20,801 nucleotides of DNA from CAZXDS01 sp964639525 (GCA_964639525.1 CAZXDS010000039.1:1-20801), one strand, 5' to 3'. Counted from the stretch's first letter, positions 7,256-15,639 are shown. Made by a program: numbers and translations. The notes: generated from the sequence alone by a model not told the origin.

Positions 7256-7286
7256 TTGACATTCCTTTTGTCCCTGTCTATATTAG
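7256..7286 (+). promoter_or_regulatory. predicted promoter for secDF
   Basis: TTGACA at 7256-7261, a 17-nt spacer and TATATT at 7279-7284 form a near-ideal sigma-70 promoter. Read the Bacteroidota way, TTG at 7256-7258, 20 nt and TATATTAG at 7279-7286 match TAnnTTTG at all but one base. The leader to secD would be about 45 nt. GGACAA at 7242-7247 and TTGTCC at 7268-7273 form an inverted repeat spanning the -35 box, a candidate but unproven operator. Confidence 0.55.
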
Positions 7287-7336
7287 AAGCTGAAATAAAT
7301 TAAAGATTATCAATAACAAACACTAAAGATTAAAGA

Positions 7337-9217
7337 ATGAAAGAATACAGATTTAGAATTATTGTTATTGCTGCATTTGTAGCATTAAGTGTTTATCTTC
7401 TATTTCCTACTTATGCTGATTATCAAAATACAAAAGACCTTCATCACACAGTATCTTTAATTGAAGATAGTATTAAAATTGAAGATCCCGGTATTTCTCA
7501 GGATAAGCTTGAACAGCGATTAACTTTTATTGAAGATAGTATTGTAGTGAATAATCCTTCCTATAAAAAAGACAGGGAAAAAAGGATAAAGCTTGGTCTT
7601 GACCTTCAAGGCGGAATGTATCTTGTATTAGAAGTTAATACGACAAAATTGATTCAAAAACTTGCCAAAGACCCTGACAAAGTTTTTAATCAAATACTTG
7701 TTATTGCTGATAATGAAGCCAAAACTTCCGATGAGGATTATGTATCAATATTAGCAAGGCTACTTCAGGAAAAAGGCATTAGATTAAGCAGATATTTTGG
7801 TTCAATAAGAGAAGATGATAGTAAAATAATCAGCCGCTTGCAATCTCAAGAAAAAGATGCTGTTACACGGGCAATTGAAATTATTAGCAACCGTGTTAAC
7901 CAATACGGTGTATCTGAACCAAGCATTCAGCCGCAAGGTGCTCGCCGTATTATTGTTGAACTTCCAGGCGTGGCAAAAGAAGAAGAAGCCAAACGACTTT
8001 TGCAGGGACGAGCATTATTGGAATTTAAACTCGTTAAAGATGCAGACTTTACGGTTCCTATTATGAACAGAATTGACGAAGTTTTGGCAAAAGAAATGCA
8101 TGCTGATACTACTGCTTCGGATACTACTGCCGATGGTCAATTAAGCCAAGAAGAAATTGCAAAAAAACATCCTTGGTACTCTGTTGCGTGGATAAACAAC
8201 AAAAGTCAAGTTGCCGATGCCTATGTTTCTGAAAAGAACAAACACATTGTTGACAATTATTTATCAAGACCGGAAATTAAAGCGGTAATACCTGATAATG
8301 CACAATTTGCATACAGTGCAAAACCTCGTATAAATGATAATGGTCAAAAAATATACACTCTATTCTTAACAAATAAAAAGCCCGAACTTACCGGTGGTGT
8401 TATTGTTGATGCTCGTGCAAACATTGACCCCCAAACCTCTTCCCCACTTGTTACCATGGATATGAATTCCGACGGTGCTCGTGAATGGGCAAGAATTACA
8501 GGCTCAAATATTGGCAAACGTTGTGCTATTGTACTTGATGGTGTTGTTTATACTGCCCCGACAATTCAAGGAAAAATTCCTTCCGGTCGATCACAAATTA
8601 CCGGAATTGGGAATATGGATGAAGCAAAATTGCTGGAAATTGTTTTAAAAGCCGGTGCACTACCTGCTCCTGTAAACATTATGGAAGAAAGAACTGTTGG
8701 ACCATCATTAGGACAAGATTCCATCAACCAAGGTTTTCTTGCTACTGTTTTAGGATTTCTTCTTGTTGCACTATTTATGATATTTTACTACAGAACATCA
8801 GGTATGATTGCAGATTTAGCACTATCTTTTACTCTACTATTTATTCTTGGTATTTTAGCCGGTTTTCATGCTACGCTTACGCTTCCAGGTATCGCCGGTA
8901 TTATTCTTACAATCGGTATGGCGGTGGATGCTAACGTACTTATTTTTGAAAGAATTCGGGAAGAACTTACAACAGGGAAAACAATTAAGGCATCTGTTGC
9001 CAGTGGATTTTCTAATTCATACTCGGCAATTTTTGATGCAAATATAACCACATTTTTTACAGGAATTATTCTCTATCAATTTGGTAGCGGACCTGTACAA
9101 GGTTTTGCATTAACTTTGATGATTGGAATTGTTTCCAGTTTATTTAGTGCAATTGTAATTACAAGATTAGTGGTTGATATAATGGTTTCTAAAGGAGCCA
9201 AAATAAATATTGGTTAA
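7337..9217 (+). CDS. secD: protein translocase subunit SecD
   Basis: SecD works with SecF in the inner membrane, using the ion gradient to pull preproteins out of the SecYEG channel. The 626 residues show the expected order: one N-terminal membrane helix (7-23), GLDLQGG at 87-93, the P1 region with NRVNQYGVSEPSIQPQG and IIVELPGV, the SecD C-terminal region (RTVGPSLGQDSINQG), and five hydrophobic segments to the end, with GMAVDANVLIFERIREE between two of them. Just after the first helix, IEDSI occurs twice 23 residues apart (42-46 and 65-69), each copy with a Pro and an Asp at matching positions, suggesting a small internal duplication. secF follows after 24 nt, so the two are separate polypeptides rather than the fused SecDF of many Bacteroidota. 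The ribosome binding site is weak. Confidence 0.96.
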   Translation: MKEYRFRIIVIAAFVALSVYLLFPTYADYQNTKDLHHTVSLIEDSIKIEDPGISQDKLEQRLTFIEDSIVVNNPSYKKDREKRIKLGLDLQGGMYLVLEVNTTKLIQKLAKDPDKVFNQILVIADNEAKTSDEDYVSILARLLQEKGIRLSRYFGSIREDDSKIISRLQSQEKDAVTRAIEIISNRVNQYGVSEPSIQPQGARRIIVELPGVAKEEEAKRLLQGRALLEFKLVKDADFTVPIMNRIDEVLAKEMHADTTASDTTADGQLSQEEIAKKHPWYSVAWINNKSQVADAYVSEKNKHIVDNYLSRPEIKAVIPDNAQFAYSAKPRINDNGQKIYTLFLTNKKPELTGGVIVDARANIDPQTSSPLVTMDMNSDGAREWARITGSNIGKRCAIVLDGVVYTAPTIQGKIPSGRSQITGIGNMDEAKLLEIVLKAGALPAPVNIMEERTVGPSLGQDSINQGFLATVLGFLLVALFMIFYYRTSGMIADLALSFTLLFILGILAGFHATLTLPGIAGIILTIGMAVDANVLIFERIREELTTGKTIKASVASGFSNSYSAIFDANITTFFTGIILYQFGSGPVQGFALTLMIGIVSSLFSAIVITRLVVDIMVSKGAKINIG

Positions 9218-9241
9218 TGTTATTTAGGAGAAAATAATTAA

Positions 9242-10381
9242 ATGCGTATTTTTCAAAATTTACACTATGATTTTTTAGGACATAGAAAATTAGCTTATGC
9301 CATTTCCGGTACACTAATTTTGCTTGGGATAATCAGCCTTTTAGTTAGAGGATTAGAACTAGGAATTGATTTTAAAGGCGGGACAGAGATTGCCTTGCAA
9401 TTTGAAAAACCGATTTCAATATCTGGGATAAGATCTGCCGGTGGCGCCATGGGACTTGGAAAAGTTGAAGTTAAGACTTTTGGAAGTGAGTCGGGTGTTT
9501 TAATTAGAACTGAGATGCAGCAAGTTTCTAAGAGTAATTTCGCTAATTATATTGCTTCAATTAAAAACAGTATTAATAAACTTGCACCTAACTCAAAGTT
9601 CAATGTTGTTGATACTACAGTAAATTCTGTTACATTTGAATTTGCCGACCATAATTTAGCAACTAAACTCAATGATGATTTATTTAAAGTAGGGTTCCAA
9701 ACATCACTTCTTTCAAAAGAAACGGATAACAAGGCTGTTATTATTCGGGTAGGAATTTCGGATATTATTCAGCAGTATCTGCGTTCCAAATTACCTGATA
9801 ACCATTTCAGCATACTTAAAGAAGACCAAGTTGGACCCAAAATCGGTAAGGAATTAAAAGTTGATGCAGTGATTGCCGTTGTTTTATCATTGCTCGGTAT
9901 TCTTATTTATCTTGCATTTAGGTTTAAATTTATTTTTGCAGTTGGTGCGGTTACAGCCTTGTTTCACGATGTTATAATTACTCTGGGTTTATTTTCCATG
10001 CTGTACGGAATGGTTTCCTGGCTAAATTTAGAAATATCTATCAACGTAGTTGCTGCTTTTCTTACGCTTGTCGGTTACTCAATAAACGATACTGTTGTTG
10101 TTTTTGATAGAGTTCGTGAAAATCTTAAAATTCATAAAACCGGAGATTTAAAAGAGAATATTAACGAAGCAATCAGCCGCACAATGCCGAGAACAATTAT
10201 CACAAGTTTTACAACACTGCTTGCTACTTTTGTACTTCTTATCTTTGGTGGTGATGTACTTAGAGGATTTGCTTTCACTTTATTTTTTGGTGTTATAGTC
10301 GGTACTTATTCCTCAATATTTGTTGCCAGCGCTTTGGTTTATGAATATGCCACAAAAAAGAATAAGAAAGTTCAATTTTAA
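9242..10381 (+). CDS. secF: protein translocase subunit SecF
   Basis: This is the partner of SecD in the inner-membrane translocase. The 379 residues begin with a cytoplasmic stretch and a first helix (about 18-36), then the family signature GIDFKGGTEI at 41-50. A periplasmic domain runs to about residue 200, and DQVGPKIGKELKVDA leads into the C-terminal group of helices, which carries VGYSINDTVVVFDRVREN. It is longer than the 323-residue E. coli protein, the extra length lying in the periplasmic domain (around residues 85-175). GGAG in the spacer after secD supports the ATG. A terminator follows. Confidence 0.96.
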   Translation: MRIFQNLHYDFLGHRKLAYAISGTLILLGIISLLVRGLELGIDFKGGTEIALQFEKPISISGIRSAGGAMGLGKVEVKTFGSESGVLIRTEMQQVSKSNFANYIASIKNSINKLAPNSKFNVVDTTVNSVTFEFADHNLATKLNDDLFKVGFQTSLLSKETDNKAVIIRVGISDIIQQYLRSKLPDNHFSILKEDQVGPKIGKELKVDAVIAVVLSLLGILIYLAFRFKFIFAVGAVTALFHDVIITLGLFSMLYGMVSWLNLEISINVVAAFLTLVGYSINDTVVVFDRVRENLKIHKTGDLKENINEAISRTMPRTIITSFTTLLATFVLLIFGGDVLRGFAFTLFFGVIVGTYSSIFVASALVYEYATKKNKKVQF

Positions 10382-10410
10382 TTTTCTGTTAAATTATTGT
10401 TTTATAATAT

Positions 10411-10439
10411 AGCCGGTTCATTGCCGGCTTTATTATTTT
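10411..10439 (+). terminator. intrinsic terminator after secF
   Basis: AGCCGG (10411-10416) pairs with CCGGCT (10423-10428) across a 7-base loop, followed by the T-rich run TTATTATTTT. It lies about 30 nt after the secF stop and is well placed to end the secDF transcript. Confidence 0.8.
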
Positions 10440-10824
10440 AAAAAATAATTTATGTACTCCTATTATTATATCCTCCAAATATTAATATTCAATATGCTCT
10501 CATTACATTTAATCAATAACTTGATTCTCTTTTTAATCTCTAAGAAAAATATTTATTTTCAGAATGTGAATCCTAAATTCGATATTCACAACGTATTCTC
10601 GCTCGTGCCACAAAAATATTTATAACATTTCCTCTCCTCAAAACTTACATCAATTATAACGAATAAATATGACGAATAATTTGCATAATATTATCTTTTG
10701 AGAAAATTGAATTTATATTTTTTTTTGCCTATTTTATTTTCTTCTTAATTAGAAAAAGCTGTTTTTAGCACAATTTAGTTAAAATGTTCTTATTTATTAA
10801 ATTTTTTTCAAGGAGTTCAATTGT
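10440..10824. other. 385-nt AT-rich intergenic region upstream of the pyrimidine catabolism cluster
   Basis: No credible ORF was seen on either strand. The region contains an inverted repeat, TGTGAAT (10565-10571) and ATTCACA (10584-10590), with a 12-nt gap, and a direct repeat ACGAATAA at 10659-10666 and 10672-10679, 13 nt apart. Both are candidate regulator sites for the cluster that starts at 10825. TTTG at 10680-10683 and TATCTTTTG at 10692-10700 resemble promoter elements, but their spacing is wrong for one promoter. The ribosome binding site AAGGAG at 10810-10815 belongs to the next gene. Confidence 0.5.
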
Positions 10825-12279
10825 ATGAAATATCCAAAAGTAAGTAATTTTATCGACGGGAAATTAACATCAAGCAGCAGTGAATTCCTTGATGTTTACT
10901 CACCACTTAACGGAACTATAATTTCACAAGTTCCTATTTCATCTTCTAAAGAATTAGACGACGCCGTTAGTGCCGCAAGAACTGCTTTTCATTCCTGGGC
11001 TAAAATGCCAATTAAAGAAAGAGTACAAATATTCTTTAGATACCGGACTTTACTTGAAGACAACATTGACGAATTAACCAATCTTCTTTGCGAAGAAAAC
11101 GGCAAAACCTATTCCGAATCAAAAGCTGAAATTTTAAAAAGTATGGAGTTAACGGAATTTGCTTGCTCGCTGCCGCAATTAATTGCAGGCGAAATACTTG
11201 AAGTAAGCAAAGGTGTTGAATGCAGAATTGAAAGATTTCCCGTCGGTGTTATTGCATCAATTACTCCGTTTAATTTTCCGAATATGGTTCCCAATTGGAC
11301 AATTCCAAATACACTTGTTCTCGGCAACACTATGGTTATGAAACCTTCCGAAGTTGTTCCGTTAAGTGCAATGAGATTAGCCGATCTTTTGAAAGAAGCA
11401 GGATTGCCGGACGGTGTTTTTAATATTGTTCACGGACAAAAAGAAATTGTAGAAGCAATTTGCGACCATCCCGGAATTGACGGTGTAACTTTTGTCGGCT
11501 CAACTAAAGTAGCAAAAATTGTTTACGCACGTGCTACTTCAAATCTAAAAAGAGCCGTGTGTCTCGGCGGTGCAAAAAATCATTTAATAGTTTTACCCGA
11601 TGCAAATGTGGAAATGACAGCCTCGAATGTTGCCGCTTCAATGTCAGGTTGCGCCGGTCAGCGGTGTATGGCAGCTTCGGCAATGGTAGGCGTTGGTGCT
11701 GTTGATCATATTATTGAAAAACTTTGCGATGAAGCACGAAAAATTGTTCCGGGTAAAAATCTCGGTTCGGTTATTTCAAAAGAAGCAAAAGAAAGAATTG
11801 AAAATTACATAACCGAAGCTGAAGAGCAGGGTGCGAAAATATTGGTCGATGGTCGCAACGCTGTTGTTGAAGGAAAAGAAAACGGCTACTATGTTGGACC
11901 TACTGTAATAGATTACGTAAAACCCGATATGAAAATTGCAAAAGAAGAAGTATTCGGTCCTGTCCTTTCAATTATGCGTAGTGAAACATTGGATGAAGCA
12001 TTGGAAATAGAAAACAGTTCACAATACGGAAATGCAGCAGCAGTATTTACGCAAAGCGGTGGTGCTTCAAAATATGTTGCCGAGCGTGCAAGTGCCGGTA
12101 TGATTGGAGTGAATATTGGTGTACCGGTTCCGCGTGAACCTTTCTCATTCGGCGGTTGGAACGAATCGAAATTCGGTGTCGGTGATATTACGGGAAAAAG
12201 CTCAATTGAGTTTTTAACAAAGCCGAAAAAAATCACCACAAAATGGAACCCGGAATCGAAAACAAATTGGATGAGTTAA
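10825..12279 (+). CDS. mmsA: CoA-acylating (methyl)malonate-semialdehyde dehydrogenase
   Basis: It oxidises malonate semialdehyde or methylmalonate semialdehyde with NAD+ and CoA to acetyl-CoA or propionyl-CoA plus CO2, the last step of beta-alanine and 3-aminoisobutyrate breakdown. The 484 residues show the aldehyde dehydrogenase fold with features of this subfamily: ITPFNFPNMVPNW at 146-158, MVMKPSE at 170-176, VTFVGSTKVA at 221-230 for the cofactor, and GCAGQRCMA at 275-283 with the nucleophile Cys281. The glutamate general base of ordinary aldehyde dehydrogenases is absent: LGGAKNH stands where they have ELGGK, as expected for the CoA-acylating type. EEVFGPVLS is at the usual C-terminal place. 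AAGGAG lies 9 nt upstream of the ATG. The neighbours (ureidopropionase, aminotransferase, PreTA) make pyrimidine catabolism its likely role, although valine or inositol breakdown uses the same enzyme. Confidence 0.92.
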   Translation: MKYPKVSNFIDGKLTSSSSEFLDVYSPLNGTIISQVPISSSKELDDAVSAARTAFHSWAKMPIKERVQIFFRYRTLLEDNIDELTNLLCEENGKTYSESKAEILKSMELTEFACSLPQLIAGEILEVSKGVECRIERFPVGVIASITPFNFPNMVPNWTIPNTLVLGNTMVMKPSEVVPLSAMRLADLLKEAGLPDGVFNIVHGQKEIVEAICDHPGIDGVTFVGSTKVAKIVYARATSNLKRAVCLGGAKNHLIVLPDANVEMTASNVAASMSGCAGQRCMAASAMVGVGAVDHIIEKLCDEARKIVPGKNLGSVISKEAKERIENYITEAEEQGAKILVDGRNAVVEGKENGYYVGPTVIDYVKPDMKIAKEEVFGPVLSIMRSETLDEALEIENSSQYGNAAAVFTQSGGASKYVAERASAGMIGVNIGVPVPREPFSFGGWNESKFGVGDITGKSSIEFLTKPKKITTKWNPESKTNWMS

Positions 12280-12364
12280 TAATTAAATAAACTTTTCTTT
12301 TTTTCGTAATCTGTTTTTGGGTTGCGAATGAATAAATATTTTATCTTACAATTGGAGGAACAAT

Positions 12365-13234
12365 ATGGCACGCATTGTAAAAGGCGGACTTATTCAAGCA
12401 ACTCTGTCAACTTCGGCAGATGAGCCAATCGCAGTAATTAAACAATCAATGATTGATAAACACGTAAAAATGATTGAGGAAGCCGCACAAAAAGGCGTGC
12501 AGATTCTCTGTCTGCAGGAATTGTTTTACGGACCGTATTTTTGTGCAGAGCAGGAAACAAAGTGGTATTCGATGGTTGAAAAAATACCTGACGGACCGAC
12601 AACAAAACTTATGCAGGAACTTGCTAAAAAACATAATATGGTAATTGTTGTACCAATTTACGAAGAAGAAATCACAGGCATTTATTATAATACTGCGGCA
12701 GTTATTGATGCCGATGGAAAGTATCTTGGTAAATATCGTAAGCACCATATTCCTCATTGTAATCCCGGATTTTGGGAAAAGTTTTATTTTAAACCCGGCA
12801 ATTTGGGTTTCCCTGTCTTCAAAACAGCTTATGCAGATATTGGTGTTTACATTTGCTACGACAGGCATTTCCCCGAAGGCGCGCGGGCACTCGGCTTAAA
12901 CGGTGCACAAATTGTTTTCAATCCTTCGGCTACGGTTGCAGGGCTTTCGGAATATCTTTGGGAACTTGAACAGCCTGCACACGCAGTTGCAAACGGTTAC
13001 TTTGTAGGTGCAATAAATCGCGTGGGAACGGAAGCACCTTGGAATATCGGGCATTTTTACGGCAGCAGTTATTTCTGTTCTCCTCGCGGAAAAATAATTG
13101 CACAAGCAGGTCGTGATAAAGACGAACTTGTTATTGCCGATATGAATCTTGACGAAATTCAGGAAGTACGCGATGTTTGGCAGTTTTATAGAGACAGAAG
13201 ACCGGAAACTTATGAATTACTTACTAAGATATAG
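12365..13234 (+). CDS. beta-ureidopropionase-type carbon-nitrogen hydrolase
   Basis: This is a nitrilase-superfamily amidohydrolase, probably N-carbamoyl-beta-alanine amidohydrolase, which releases beta-alanine (or 3-aminoisobutyrate), CO2 and ammonia. The catalytic triad is visible in 289 residues: Glu52 in CLQELFYGPY, Lys126 in YRKHHIPH and Cys164 in VYICYDRHFPEGAR. Glu138 in FWEKFYF matches the second conserved Glu. The C-terminal half (NPSAT at 186-190, LSEYLW, AINRVG, GHFYGSSYF) resembles the eukaryotic beta-ureidopropionase group more than nitrilases. N-carbamoylputrescine amidase is the main alternative by family, but no polyamine gene is nearby while the pyrimidine genes are. A perfect GGAGG precedes the ATG. 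It lies 85 nt after mmsA, and the next cluster gene is separated from it by the DinD-like insertion. Confidence 0.87.
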   Translation: MARIVKGGLIQATLSTSADEPIAVIKQSMIDKHVKMIEEAAQKGVQILCLQELFYGPYFCAEQETKWYSMVEKIPDGPTTKLMQELAKKHNMVIVVPIYEEEITGIYYNTAAVIDADGKYLGKYRKHHIPHCNPGFWEKFYFKPGNLGFPVFKTAYADIGVYICYDRHFPEGARALGLNGAQIVFNPSATVAGLSEYLWELEQPAHAVANGYFVGAINRVGTEAPWNIGHFYGSSYFCSPRGKIIAQAGRDKDELVIADMNLDEIQEVRDVWQFYRDRRPETYELLTKI

Positions 13235-13310
13235 TAATGTAAATTTGTATAAACTTAATAGTAACATGGAAAATTTGTTTCGCATTTGAATAATTATCAA
13301 GTAAAGTAAT
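13235..13310. other. spacer with possible promoter for the DinD-like gene
   Basis: TAAATTTG at 13240-13247 matches the -7 pattern TAnnTTTG, but no good TTG lies 19-21 nt upstream (AATTAC is found there). There is no clear ribosome binding site before the ATG at 13311 and no terminator hairpin after the amidohydrolase gene. Confidence 0.3.
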
Positions 13311-14153
13311 ATGGATAGTGAACAAAACAAATTAGTAGTCTTTAATAATAAAAATATTCGTAGAATATGGTACGAGGAGGAGTGGTTTTATTCTATTATA
13401 GATATTATTGAAGTACTTACCGAAAGTAAAAAGCCAAGAGATTATTGGTATCGAGTAAAAAAAAGAGCATCGGAAGAAGAAAAAATGGAGTTGTCGACAA
13501 TTTGTCGACAACTGAAAGTCCAATCACAAGATGGTAAAAAATATACGACTGATTGTGCTAATACAGAGGGTATTTTTAGGATAATTCAATCTATTCCATC
13601 ACCCAAAGCAGAACCTTTTAAAAGATGGTTGGCAAAAGTAGGAAAAGAACGCTTAGATGAGATTGAAAATCCTGAGCTTGCCCAAGAGCGGATGAAACAT
13701 ATTTATGAGCAAAAAGGTTATCCAAAAGGTTGGATTGACAAACGATTGAGAGGGATTGCTATTCGTCAAAACTTAACCGATGAGTGGAAAGAAAGAGGTA
13801 TAAAGGAACATAGTAATTACGCCATTTTAACAGCTGAAATTTCAAAAGCTACTTTTGGAATGACACCAAGTGAATACAAAAATTTTAAAAATTTATCTAT
13901 AAAATCCAAAGCAAATCTTCGGGACAATATGGATGATTTAGAATTGATTTTCACAATGCTTGGTGAAAAAGTTACAACTGAGATATCGAAAAAAGAAAAG
14001 CCTAATACTTTTGGTGGAAACCAAAGCGTAGCTCGCAGAGGTGGAAAAGTTGCTGGCGATGCAAGACGAAATACAGAGAAAGAATTAGGTAGAAGTATTA
14101 TTTCTGATAAGAACAATTTGGACATGGATGCCCAATTAAAAATGGAAGAATAG
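13311..14153 (+). CDS. BRO-N / DinD-like protein
   Basis: The 280-residue product belongs to the Bro-N domain group related to phage antirepressors and the DNA-damage-inducible protein DinD. The Bro-N part covers about 8-115: IRRIWYEEEWFYSIIDI, YWYRVKKR, LSTICRQLK at 61-69 and the IPSPKAEPFKRWLAKVG stretch at about 95-111. The DinD-like part follows, with GWIDKRLRGIAIRQNLT, AEISKATFGMTPSEYKNFK, NLRDNMDDLELIF and a basic, Gly-rich end (ARRGGKVAGDARR). DinD inhibits RecA filaments in E. coli; Bro-N proteins bind DNA. Which applies here is unknown. It splits the pyrimidine cluster, is more AT-rich than its neighbours and has no good ribosome binding site, so acquisition by transfer is likely. 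A perfect 25-nt palindrome lies within codons 60-68. Confidence 0.85.
   Translation: MDSEQNKLVVFNNKNIRRIWYEEEWFYSIIDIIEVLTESKKPRDYWYRVKKRASEEEKMELSTICRQLKVQSQDGKKYTTDCANTEGIFRIIQSIPSPKAEPFKRWLAKVGKERLDEIENPELAQERMKHIYEQKGYPKGWIDKRLRGIAIRQNLTDEWKERGIKEHSNYAILTAEISKATFGMTPSEYKNFKNLSIKSKANLRDNMDDLELIFTMLGEKVTTEISKKEKPNTFGGNQSVARRGGKVAGDARRNTEKELGRSIISDKNNLDMDAQLKMEE
13489..13513. repeat. perfect 25-nt palindrome inside the DinD-like gene
   Basis: The self-complementary decamer TTGTCGACAA occurs twice (13491-13500 and 13502-13511), separated by one T and flanked by AG and CT, so 12-nt arms are perfectly complementary around T13501. It encodes E60-L-S-T-I-C-R-Q-L68. Each decamer is also a dyad of its own with a central GTCGAC. 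It may be an operator, a protein-binding site or an mRNA hairpin. Confidence 0.9.
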
Positions 14154-14154
14154 T

Positions 14155-14295
14155 ATGAATAAAGCAGAATTATTAGACTCAAAACTAAAAGGCAATATTT
14201 GCGGTAAGGTTGAATGTTTAAAAATCATACATGAACAAAATGTTCGTAAAATTGTAATTAGCAAGATACAGTTTGTCAGTAACAGAGAAAAATAA
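14155..14295 (+). CDS. small hypothetical ORF following the DinD-like gene (46 aa)
   Basis: An ATG one base after the stop of the DinD-like gene opens 46 codons, beginning MNKAELLDSKLKGNICGKVE and ending ISKIQFVSNREK. The composition is ordinary for this genome (Lys, Ile and Asn rich, two Cys) and there is no membrane segment. The one-base spacing suggests translational coupling. I do not recognise it. It may be the start of a longer gene cut short when the DinD-like gene was inserted, or a true small partner. A chance ORF cannot be excluded. Confidence 0.4.
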   Translation: MNKAELLDSKLKGNICGKVECLKIIHEQNVRKIVISKIQFVSNREK

Positions 14296-14355
14296 CTTAA
14301 GATTGGCTAAAAAAAAACGAAAATAGTTTTTATTAAATTTTAATTAGGAGCTAAA

Positions 14356-15639
14356 ATGAACAAAGACGAAATAATTCAAAAGCATAAAGATTATCTTTTC
14401 CCGAGTGTTGCCAATTATTACAAAGAACCGCTTGTAATTGAAAGAGGCGAAGGCTCTTATGTTTACGATACCGAAGGGAATAAATATTTGGATTTCTTTG
14501 GCGGAATTCTTACAGTAAGTGTCGGGCACTGCAACCCGAAAGTAAGCGATAAAATTGCAGAGCAAGTTCACAAACTTCAGCACACATCAACTCTTTATCC
14601 AAACGAAAATATTGTTACACTTGCAGAAAAACTTGCGCAAATTGCTCCCGGAAAATTGCAGAAAAGTTTTTTTACAAGCAGCGGAACAGAAGCAAATGAG
14701 ACTGCAGTTTTTTATGCTCAGCAATACACAAAAAATCAAGAGATAGTTGCACTACGCCACAGTTACAGCGGAAGATCAATGCTGGCAATGAGTTTAACTG
14801 CACATGCATCGTGGAGACACGTAACTAACATTAGCGGAATTAAACACGCTGTTAGTCCATATTGTTACAGATGCCCGTTTGGTCTGAAATATCCTAATTG
14901 TGAAATGAAGTGTGCAACGGATATTGAGGAATTAATATTAACCACAACAACCGGACATATAGCCGCATTTATGGCAGAGCCGATTCAAGGCGTTGGAGGA
15001 TTTATTACACCACCGAAAGAATATTTTAAAACAGTTCTTCCGATAATAAAAAAATACGGCGGAGTATTTATCTGTGATGAAGTTCAAACCGGATTTGGCA
15101 GAACCGGAAGTAAAATGTTTGGTATTGAACATTGGGACGTTGAACCGGATATTATGACAGCCGCGAAAGGGATTGCAAACGGAACTCCGCTCGGTGTAAC
15201 AATGGCAACAACTGAAATTGCCGATAGTTTTACGGGACTTACAATTTCTACTTACGGTGGAAATCCTGTAACAATGACCGCAGCACTTGCCACAATACAA
15301 GTAATTGAAGAAGAAAATCTTGCAAAAAATGCCAAAGAAGTCGGTGGTTTTTTACGAGACGGTTTGGAATCATTACAAGAAAAATATCCGGCAATCGGCG
15401 ACGTTAGAGGAATGGGACTAATGCAGGCACTTGAGTTTGTTGGGGAAAATAAAATTCCCGATGCGGGCATTGTTAAAGAGCTTTTTGAAGAAATGAAAAA
15501 AGAGAAAGTTCTTATCGGTAAAGGCGGTTTATACGGAAATGTTGTAAGAATCTCTCCATCACTGAATATAACTAAAAGTGAAGTGAGCGATTTCTTAAGG
15601 TGTATGGATAATTCGCTAAGTAGGATTATTCAATCATAA
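14356..15639 (+). CDS. class III PLP aminotransferase, AGXT2 type (beta-amino acid transaminase)
   Basis: This fold-type I, pyridoxal-phosphate aminotransferase has 427 residues. It shows SSGTEANE at 108-115 for phosphate binding, the cofactor Asp241 in ICDEVQTGFGRTG and the Schiff-base lysine Lys271 in TAAKGIANG. The segment SPYCYRCPFGLKYPNC at about 167-182 is typical of the alanine-glyoxylate aminotransferase 2 group, whose members use beta-alanine and 3-aminoisobutyrate as amino donors. In this neighbourhood it would convert beta-alanine to malonate semialdehyde (and 3-aminoisobutyrate to methylmalonate semialdehyde), feeding MmsA. The acceptor (pyruvate, glyoxylate or 2-oxoglutarate) cannot be read from the sequence. 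TAGGAG at 14345-14350 sets the start. 4-Aminobutyrate or ornithine aminotransferase is less likely, given the Cys-rich segment. Confidence 0.88.
   Translation: MNKDEIIQKHKDYLFPSVANYYKEPLVIERGEGSYVYDTEGNKYLDFFGGILTVSVGHCNPKVSDKIAEQVHKLQHTSTLYPNENIVTLAEKLAQIAPGKLQKSFFTSSGTEANETAVFYAQQYTKNQEIVALRHSYSGRSMLAMSLTAHASWRHVTNISGIKHAVSPYCYRCPFGLKYPNCEMKCATDIEELILTTTTGHIAAFMAEPIQGVGGFITPPKEYFKTVLPIIKKYGGVFICDEVQTGFGRTGSKMFGIEHWDVEPDIMTAAKGIANGTPLGVTMATTEIADSFTGLTISTYGGNPVTMTAALATIQVIEEENLAKNAKEVGGFLRDGLESLQEKYPAIGDVRGMGLMQALEFVGENKIPDAGIVKELFEEMKKEKVLIGKGGLYGNVVRISPSLNITKSEVSDFLRCMDNSLSRIIQS

Noticed and set aside
7242..7273. GGACAA/TTGTCC inverted repeat as a secDF operator
   Set aside because: Six-base arms with a 20-nt gap in AT-rich DNA are weak evidence; noted under the promoter but not called as a separate site.
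12446..12868. 140-codon open frame on the minus strand inside the amidohydrolase gene
   Set aside because: It lies wholly opposite a gene with an intact catalytic triad, has low-complexity Phe/Ile/Cys-rich content and no ribosome binding site. The same applies to the other antisense frames over prs, hppA, mmsA, secD, the aminotransferase gene and preTA.
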